DNA from: Alkalicoccus luteus
GTDB taxonomy: Bacteria; Bacillota; Bacilli; Bacillales; Salisediminibacteriaceae
Assembly: GCF_012034335.1 (NCBI RefSeq)
Contig: NZ_JAATHJ010000001.1
Coordinates: 124,001 to 188,000 of the forward strand
Direction of reading: 5' to 3'
Length of the DNA stretch: 64,000 nt
In this document: positions 59,463 to 64,000 of the stretch, one piece after another
How the letters are laid out: every line of letters starts with the position of its first letter
Numbering within the stretch: position 1 is the stretch's first letter
Program-made: the position numbers and the translations under genes
Notes under the pieces: model-generated
Database searches by the model: none
Told to the model about the DNA's origin: nothing
What the model saw: the letters and a program-made list of their open reading frames with translations, nothing else

Positions 59463-60893
59463 TTACTGCTTCAGGCGTTCCACGAGCTTATCGTATTCCG
59501 GGCTGTTCAGGAAGTTTTCCACGGATACATGATCAGCTCCCGGACGCTTTTCCTTTGCACGTGGCGTGAGGTCCTTGTGAGTGATAACAATGTCAGCATC
59601 TTCCGGAAGGTTGCTAATGGAAGTATTCGTCACATCAATTTCGAGTCCTGCTTTTTTCACCTTATCACGCATGATCGAAGCTCCCATTGCGCTTGAGCCC
59701 ATGCCTGCGTCACAGGCAAAAATAATACGGTTGACGTTTGCTGGATCGATTCCTGCTTCAGCGCCTTGCTCCCCTGCGGCAAATGTGCCGGAAACGCTGC
59801 TCTTCTTTCCTTTCATTTCTTCCATTTTCGCAGCTGCCCCGGACATATCATCTTCAGCGGGATTCTTCGTCGTCTTCAGAATGATGGAAGCGACAAGGAA
59901 GGAGACACCCGTGGCTGCAAACACACCGGCAAACATGCCGAGGTATCCGCCTTGTGGCGTCATCAGCGTAAACGCGATAATGCTTCCTGGTGCAGGTGTT
60001 GCGACGAGTCCGGCATCAAAGATCGAGAAGGTAAAGATACCTGCCATACCGCCGGCGATTGCTGCCAAAATTAAAATCGGACGCATCAGAATGTACGGAA
60101 AGTAAATTTCGTGAATACCACCAAAGAAGTGAATGATCGCTGCCCCAGGTGCTGTACGCTTCGCCGAGCCGACTCCGAAGAGCATAATCGCAAGCAGCAC
60201 GCCGAGTCCAGGTCCAGGGTTTGTTTCCAGCATCAGCAGAATCGAAGAGCCCTGCTGGGAAGCCTGCTCCAAACCTAAAGGACTGAGAATACCATGGTTG
60301 ATTGCGTTGTTTAAGAACAATACCTTAGCTGGTTCAATGAAAATACTTGCTAGCGGCAAAAGACCGAGTGATACGATCACATCTACCCCTGCACCGAGTG
60401 CCTGTGTCAGTCCGAATACGACCGGTCCAACCGTAAGGACGCCGAAAAGGGCGAGGAGCATAGCAAGAATACCTGCCGTAAAGTTGTTTACGAGCATTTC
60501 AAAGCCTTGACGAACTTTACCTTCGAGCAGACGGTCAATCTGCTTAATGAGGAGACCGCCAAGTGGTCCCATGATCATCGCACCGATAAACATCGGCACT
60601 TCCGCTCCGACGATAACCCCCATCGCAGCGGTCGCACCAACGACCCCGCCGCGTGTATCGTGGACGAGCTTACCGCCTGTGTAGGCAATGAGCAGCGGCA
60701 GGAGATAGGTGATCATCGGTCCGACGAGCGCTTCAAACGTCGGATACGGTACCCAGCCGTCCGGAATAAAGAGTGCAGTGATCAAGCCCCAGGCGATAAA
60801 CGCCCCTATGTTCGGCATGATCATGCTGCTTAAAAAGCTGCCGACCCGCTGAATTCGTGTACGCAGTGTCGATTTTTGTTGTTCCTGGCTCAT
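59463..60893 (-). CDS. mtlA: Mannitol-specific PTS EIICB permease
   Basis: 476 residues. The EIIC domain (about 1-345) begins RIQRVGSFLSSMIMPNIGAFIAWGLITALF and contains the GGIHEIYFPYIL motif with the catalytic Glu region of mannitol transporters. A linker leads to the EIIB domain with phosphorylated Cys in IIFACDAGMGSSAMGA. EIIA is separate (mtlF). Imports mannitol and releases mannitol-1-P. ATG 60893 after GAAGGGGG. The frame is open 87 nt further upstream but without a ribosome site. Promoter with overlapping cre at 60936-60964. Confidence 0.96.
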   Translation of the reverse strand: MSQEQQKSTLRTRIQRVGSFLSSMIMPNIGAFIAWGLITALFIPDGWVPYPTFEALVGPMITYLLPLLIAYTGGKLVHDTRGGVVGATAAMGVIVGAEVPMFIGAMIMGPLGGLLIKQIDRLLEGKVRQGFEMLVNNFTAGILAMLLALFGVLTVGPVVFGLTQALGAGVDVIVSLGLLPLASIFIEPAKVLFLNNAINHGILSPLGLEQASQQGSSILLMLETNPGPGLGVLLAIMLFGVGSAKRTAPGAAIIHFFGGIHEIYFPYILMRPILILAAIAGGMAGIFTFSIFDAGLVATPAPGSIIAFTLMTPQGGYLGMFAGVFAATGVSFLVASIILKTTKNPAEDDMSGAAAKMEEMKGKKSSVSGTFAAGEQGAEAGIDPANVNRIIFACDAGMGSSAMGASIMRDKVKKAGLEIDVTNTSISNLPEDADIVITHKDLTPRAKEKRPGADHVSVENFLNSPEYDKLVERLKQ

Positions 60894-60935
60894 GTGAAAT
60901 CCCCCTTCAGGATAAAATAAATAGCTTGTATCTTT

Positions 60936-60964
60936 ATAGTAAAGCGCTCTCATGCTGTCTACAA
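60936..60964 (-). promoter_or_regulatory. mtlA promoter with overlapping cre box
   Basis: On the minus strand TTGTAG (60959-60964), 17-nt spacer, TACTAT (60936-60941). A cre-like TGAGAGCGCTTTAC (60939-60952) lies in the spacer and -10, so CcpA binding would block RNA polymerase. Confidence 0.68.
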
Positions 60965-61129
60965 TAAAAGGAAAACGCAATTACGTCACAGTCGTTCCTG
61001 ACAGGATTTCGTTTGTCGAATTTTGAGGACACACACGGCCTTCTTTAAATGGTCTCAGATTAGAAAAACGCCGGACACGCGGGCGGATGACGATTCGGCA
61101 AATTTCATGATTAACGGAGAGGGAAACAG

Positions 61130-61158
61130 GTTACAGAAAACAGAGGCCATTCTGTAAC
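61130..61158. other. Unexplained palindrome in the mtlA-glmS gap
   Basis: GTTACAGAA-N11-TTCTGTAAC (61130-61138, 61150-61158), a perfect 9-bp inverted repeat. No gene was found between 60970 and 61260, and nothing else was recognised there. Confidence 0.4.
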
Positions 61159-61267
61159 ACTCTTAGAAGAGCAGCGACTAACACAGCGAGTCCGGCCCAT
61201 TTAGATGACGGACACAATCTGGAGGCGAACACTGACACAGAACATTTCCAGAATGTGCAAAAAACGA

Positions 61268-61296
61268 TTGACCACCGTTTTTCCGTGTAGTATGAT
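61268..61296 (+). promoter_or_regulatory. Sigma-A promoter of glmS
   Basis: TTGACC (61268-61273), 17-nt spacer, TATGAT (61291-61296); transcript would start just before the ribozyme. Confidence 0.85.
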
Positions 61297-61344
61297 GAGG
61301 TCATTCAAATACATGAGAGGAGGAAAGAAAGCTCTAATAAGATA

Positions 61345-61495
61345 ATTAAAAGCGCCTGGACTGCCGATGTGCAGTTGACGAGGAGGAGGTTATCGAACGT
61401 TCGGCGGATGCCTCCCGGCTGCCTGAAATCACAGCCGCAACAAGGAGCTAAAACAGCGAGGCGACTTGCTGAACAAAAGCTTATTGACTGATTTC
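61345..61495 (+). ncRNA. glmS ribozyme/riboswitch
   Basis: The leader carries the hallmark core: AGCGCCTGGACTGCCG (from 61351), then GACGAGGAGGAGGTTATCGA, ACGTTCGGCGGATGCCTCCC, GGCTG...CACAGCC and a P4-like CAGCGAG-GCGA-CTTGCTG. On binding glucosamine-6-phosphate it cleaves its own RNA just 5' of the GCGCC, which leads to mRNA decay and lowers GlmS. The 3' boundary is approximate. Confidence 0.95.
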
Positions 61496-61583
61496 CTGAT
61501 ACACACAACCATAAAAACGAGAAAGAGTGGGGCGGACATGCCCCGGCGTGATCCTGCCCTGCTCACAGGGAGGACATTTAGCT

Positions 61584-63386
61584 ATGTGCGGAATTGTAGG
61601 ATATATTGGAACAGCAGATGCAAAGGAGATTCTCCTTCGCGGACTTGAGAAACTGGAGTACCGCGGATATGACTCTGCAGGAATCGCGATTGCCAACGAA
61701 TCAGGTATTCATGTATATAAGGAAAAAGGCCGAATCGCTGCTCTTCGTGATGTTGTTGATACATCAGAAGAAAGCGAAGTCGGCATCGGTCATACACGAT
61801 GGGCAACGCACGGCGTACCAAGCCAGCTGAACGCCCACCCGCACCAGAGTACGACAAGCCGCTTCACGATCGTGCACAACGGGGTCATCGAAAACTATGA
61901 GCAGCTTCGCAGAGAGTATCTTGAAGGCGTGGAGATGGTGTCTGATACGGATACAGAAATCATCGTCCAGCTTGTTGATACGTTCTCAAAAGACGGCCTG
62001 TCCACAGAGGAAGCGTTCCGTAAAACGCTCAGCCTGCTTGAAGGCTCTTATGCGACAGCACTGCTCGATAACACCGACCGTGACACGATCTACGTCGGCA
62101 AGAACAAGAGTCCGCTTCTGATCGGCCTGGCAGACGGAGTGAACGTTATCGCGTCTGATGCGATGGCGATGCTTCAGGTAACAAACGAATTCATGGAAAT
62201 TGAAGACAAAGAAATCGTTGTTGTTACACGTGAAACAGCCCAAGTGAAGAAGCTGGACGGCCAGGAGATCAGCCGCGATTCCTATATCGCCGAGCTCGAC
62301 TCCACCGACATTGAAAAGGGCACGTACCCGCACTACATGCTGAAGGAGATCGACGAGCAGCCGTTTGTGATTCGGAACATCATCACGAAGTACAAGGATG
62401 AGAACGAAAACATTAAGCTCGACGAAGAGATCCGCAGCGCCGTTACAGATGCTGACCGCATCTACATCATTGCGGCCGGAACGAGCTATCATTCCGGACT
62501 GGTCGGAAAAGAACTGATCGAAAAAATCGCGCATATTCCGGTAGAAACGCATATTGCGAGTGAGTTCCTCTATAACATGCCACTACTGAGTAAAAAACCA
62601 CTCTTTATTTTTATTTCACAAAGCGGGGAAACAGCAGACCTCCGCGGCGTGCTCGTAAACGTCAAGGAGCTCGGACATCCGGCACTGACGATTACAAACG
62701 TACCAGGATCAACACTCTCCCGTGAAGCAGACTATACGCTGCACACGCACGCAGGTCCTGAAATTGCCGTTGCATCAACGAAAGCGTACACGGCACAGAT
62801 GGCCGTGATGGCTATCCTTGCCGTCGATGCTGCCCGTGCAGTAGGAGTGGAAATCGACTTTGACCCGCTGCAGGAGCTGGGGATCGTTGCAAATGCAATG
62901 GAAATTTTCACCGAGAAAAAAGAAGTGCTCGAAGAAGTAGCGCGTGAATTCCTCAGTGTCTCGCGAAATGCCTTCTTTATCGGCCGTTCGCTCGACTATT
63001 ACGTCTGCATGGAAGGTGCCCTCAAGCTGAAGGAAATCTCCTACATTCAGGCAGAAGGCTTCGCAGGCGGGGAGCTGAAGCACGGTACGATTGCGCTGAT
63101 CGAAGAAGGAACACCAGTGATTGGGCTTGCAACACAGAAAGATGTCAGCCTGAATATCCGCGGAAACATGAAGGAAGTTGTCGCCCGCGGCGCGAATCCT
63201 TGCTTTATCAGCATGGAAGGCTGCGAGCACGAAGAAGATACGGTAGTGATGCCTGCCGTGCACGAATATCTCACACCGCTTGTGAGCGTTCTGCCAATGC
63301 AGATCATTTCTTATTACGCAGCGCTACACCGCGGCTGCGACGTGGACAAGCCGCGAAACCTCGCGAAGTCCGTAACAGTAGAATAA
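61584..63386 (+). CDS. glmS: Glutamine--fructose-6-phosphate aminotransferase
   Basis: 600 residues. Makes glucosamine-6-P from fructose-6-P and glutamine. Class II amidotransferase N-terminus [15 protein letters not shown] (Cys exposed after Met removal), with GHTRWATHG and VHNGVIENY. Two SIS domains follow ([59 protein letters not shown]), and the C-terminus is [14 protein letters not shown] 61584 lies 10 nt after AGGGAGG; the open frame upstream to 61527 is leader sequence. Controlled by the ribozyme. Separated from glmM by the mannitol operon here, unlike B. subtilis. Confidence 0.97.
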   Translation: MCGIVGYIGTADAKEILLRGLEKLEYRGYDSAGIAIANESGIHVYKEKGRIAALRDVVDTSEESEVGIGHTRWATHGVPSQLNAHPHQSTTSRFTIVHNGVIENYEQLRREYLEGVEMVSDTDTEIIVQLVDTFSKDGLSTEEAFRKTLSLLEGSYATALLDNTDRDTIYVGKNKSPLLIGLADGVNVIASDAMAMLQVTNEFMEIEDKEIVVVTRETAQVKKLDGQEISRDSYIAELDSTDIEKGTYPHYMLKEIDEQPFVIRNIITKYKDENENIKLDEEIRSAVTDADRIYIIAAGTSYHSGLVGKELIEKIAHIPVETHIASEFLYNMPLLSKKPLFIFISQSGETADLRGVLVNVKELGHPALTITNVPGSTLSREADYTLHTHAGPEIAVASTKAYTAQMAVMAILAVDAARAVGVEIDFDPLQELGIVANAMEIFTEKKEVLEEVAREFLSVSRNAFFIGRSLDYYVCMEGALKLKEISYIQAEGFAGGELKHGTIALIEEGTPVIGLATQKDVSLNIRGNMKEVVARGANPCFISMEGCEHEEDTVVMPAVHEYLTPLVSVLPMQIISYYAALHRGCDVDKPRNLAKSVTVE

Positions 63387-63392
63387 CAGCTG

Positions 63393-63432
63393 ACACCCCC
63401 AATCGGTTCTGTGAACCGGATGGGGGTGTTTT
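63393..63432 (+). terminator. Terminator of glmS
   Basis: ACACCCCC/GGGGGTGT (63393-63400, 63422-63429) extended by ATCGGTTC/GAACCGGA, then TTTT. Confidence 0.93.
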
Positions 63433-63449
63433 GATTGCGCACGGCGGCT

Positions 63450-63640
63450 AGCAGCGTTTAGTGAGAATGAACGTTTTCAACATTTACTGCAAAAGCGTTA
63501 ACCTTAGCTGGAAAAGCATTAACTTTGGCTTGCAACTTTTTACGACCATCGACTTAGAACAGTAATAAACAAAAAATGGTTAAATGCCGGAGAGAAACGT
63601 TTACCTTTCTCCTGCGAACGTTCACCTTTTAAAGTCAGCT
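63450..63640. repeat. 20-21-bp-periodic intergenic array with GTTNACC core
   Basis: CGTTAACC at 63496, CATTAACT at 63517, TTTTTACG at 63537, a degenerate site near 63559, GGTTAAAT at 63579, CGTTTACC at 63599 and CGTTCACC at 63619. Steps are 21, 20-21, about 21, 20, 20 and 20. Weaker CGTT occurs at 63472 and 63455. No gene is supported between the glmS terminator and the transporter end. Confidence 0.7.
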
Positions 63641-63651
63641 GGTGCCAAAAA

Positions 63652-64000
63652 TTAGTTCATTTGCAGCAGAATGATCCCGATGCAGACAATCGCAAGTGCA
63701 ATGGTCTGCATCCGGGTGAGGCGCTCCCGCAAATAGAGCACCGACAACAGCGCCACGACGAGGCTGTTTGTCGAAAATACAGGGGAGACGATGCTGGCAG
63801 GCCCGCTCTGCAAAGCCCACGCGTAAAGCTGCATGCCGGCAAAGGAAAACAAGCCGGCTCCGAGTCCAAATTGGAAGCTTTTCAGCCGACAAGGCGAATT
63901 TCTCTGAGGAGAACGAAGCAGCGCCTGCAGCGACCAGAGCAGGCCAACTGCATAGCCGACTAAAAGGATAGTCGTATTTGGAAGCGCAAGCTCTTCCGTT
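63652..64000 (-). CDS. EamA-family (DMT) transporter, C-terminal part
   Basis: The 116 codons visible encode the last helices of a drug/metabolite transporter: TILLVGYAVGLLWSLQALLR, FQFGLGAGLFSFAGMQLYAW, the paired-repeat signature GPASIVSPVFSTNSLVVALLSVLYLRERLT and RMQTIALAIVCIGIILLQMN at the end. This is the EamA second-repeat pattern (P-x-x-x-L...L-x-E-x-L). Substrate unknown. The gene continues beyond the window edge. Confidence 0.85.
   Translation of the reverse strand, partial: TEELALPNTTILLVGYAVGLLWSLQALLRSPQRNSPCRLKSFQFGLGAGLFSFAGMQLYAWALQSGPASIVSPVFSTNSLVVALLSVLYLRERLTRMQTIALAIVCIGIILLQMN

Overview
The window reads as chromosome of a Gram-positive, low-to-mid GC member of the Bacillaceae. 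The gene block sigW-rsiW-cdaA-cdaR(ybbR)-glmM-...-glmS, preceded by salA and kbaA homologues, matches the Bacillus subtilis/B. halodurans chromosomal order. Purine-rich ribosome binding sites, a glmS ribozyme, a NagR-type operator, a RocR/sigma-54 arginine locus and sigma-W promoters all point the same way. Unusually acidic tails on two exported proteins (a solute-binding protein and CdaR) suggest a halophilic or alkaliphilic lineage; that is inference. The sporulation and germination neighbours that accompany salA and kbaA in B. subtilis (cwlD, gerD, pdaB) are absent here.

Layout. 1-8.5 kb: the 5' part of a minus-strand aminotransferase (MtnE-like), a DHA2 drug exporter, a 21-bp-periodic intergenic array, a secreted alpha-amylase, an RsbR-type STAS protein, a membrane diguanylate cyclase, an intracellular subtilisin and an epoxide-hydrolase-like enzyme. 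8.5-16.9 kb: a chemoreceptor, a three-gene polar amino-acid ABC importer, the exoribonuclease YhaM, and a two-component system whose promoter shares its operator with a downstream membrane gene. 16.9-22.4 kb: quinone oxidoreductase, CsbD, a persulfide dioxygenase-rhodanese, the ccdA-thioredoxin-orphan response regulator operon and a Nudix hydrolase. 22.4-28.9 kb: nagR-SIS-nagA-nagB operon, an SDR, a DUF1349 protein, a small unknown and an Old Yellow Enzyme. 29.4-33.8 kb: rocR and the sigma-54 operon rocD-rocA. 34.2-41 kb: secreted protease Vpr, a membrane protein, a TM-helix channel, a small gene and an amidase. 41.2-44.2 kb: two purine-degradation-like genes followed by a second rocA encoding an identical protein. 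44.4-48.2 kb: a membrane-anchored hydrolase, a 22-residue peptide, signal peptidase I, salA and kbaA. 48.3-49.5 kb: an isolated 5S rRNA and seven tRNAs, with a 119-bp tandem repeat among the tRNAs. 49.9-55.7 kb: sigW-rsiW and cdaA-cdaR-glmM, separated by a MITE-like element. 55.8-60.9 kb: mannitol operon mtlA-mtlR-mtlF-mtlD (minus strand). 61.3-63.4 kb: glmS with its ribozyme. 63.65 kb to the end: part of an EamA transporter.

How it fits together. Three loci share hexosamine-phosphate metabolism: nagA/nagB (catabolism), glmM and glmS (synthesis), the last controlled by GlcN6P through the ribozyme. cdaA-cdaR-glmM link c-di-AMP to cell-wall precursor supply, and sigW-rsiW guard the envelope. 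rocR-rocD-rocA degrade ornithine to glutamate. Amylase, two subtilisins, the importer and the mannitol PTS describe a saprophyte feeding on polymers and amino acids.

The signals I would look at first are: intergenic arrays whose short core recurs almost exactly every 21 bp (2.2-2.7 kb and 63.5-63.6 kb, plus related sequence near 13.0, 33.9 and 44.3 kb); the two rocA genes with identical proteins but silent nucleotide differences at both ends; twin TGTTCAT-N4-TGTTCAT operators at one two-component locus; and an orphan response regulator whose phosphoacceptor Asp is Glu. No CRISPR array, prophage or intact transposase gene was seen. All calls come from reading the sequence, without database searches.
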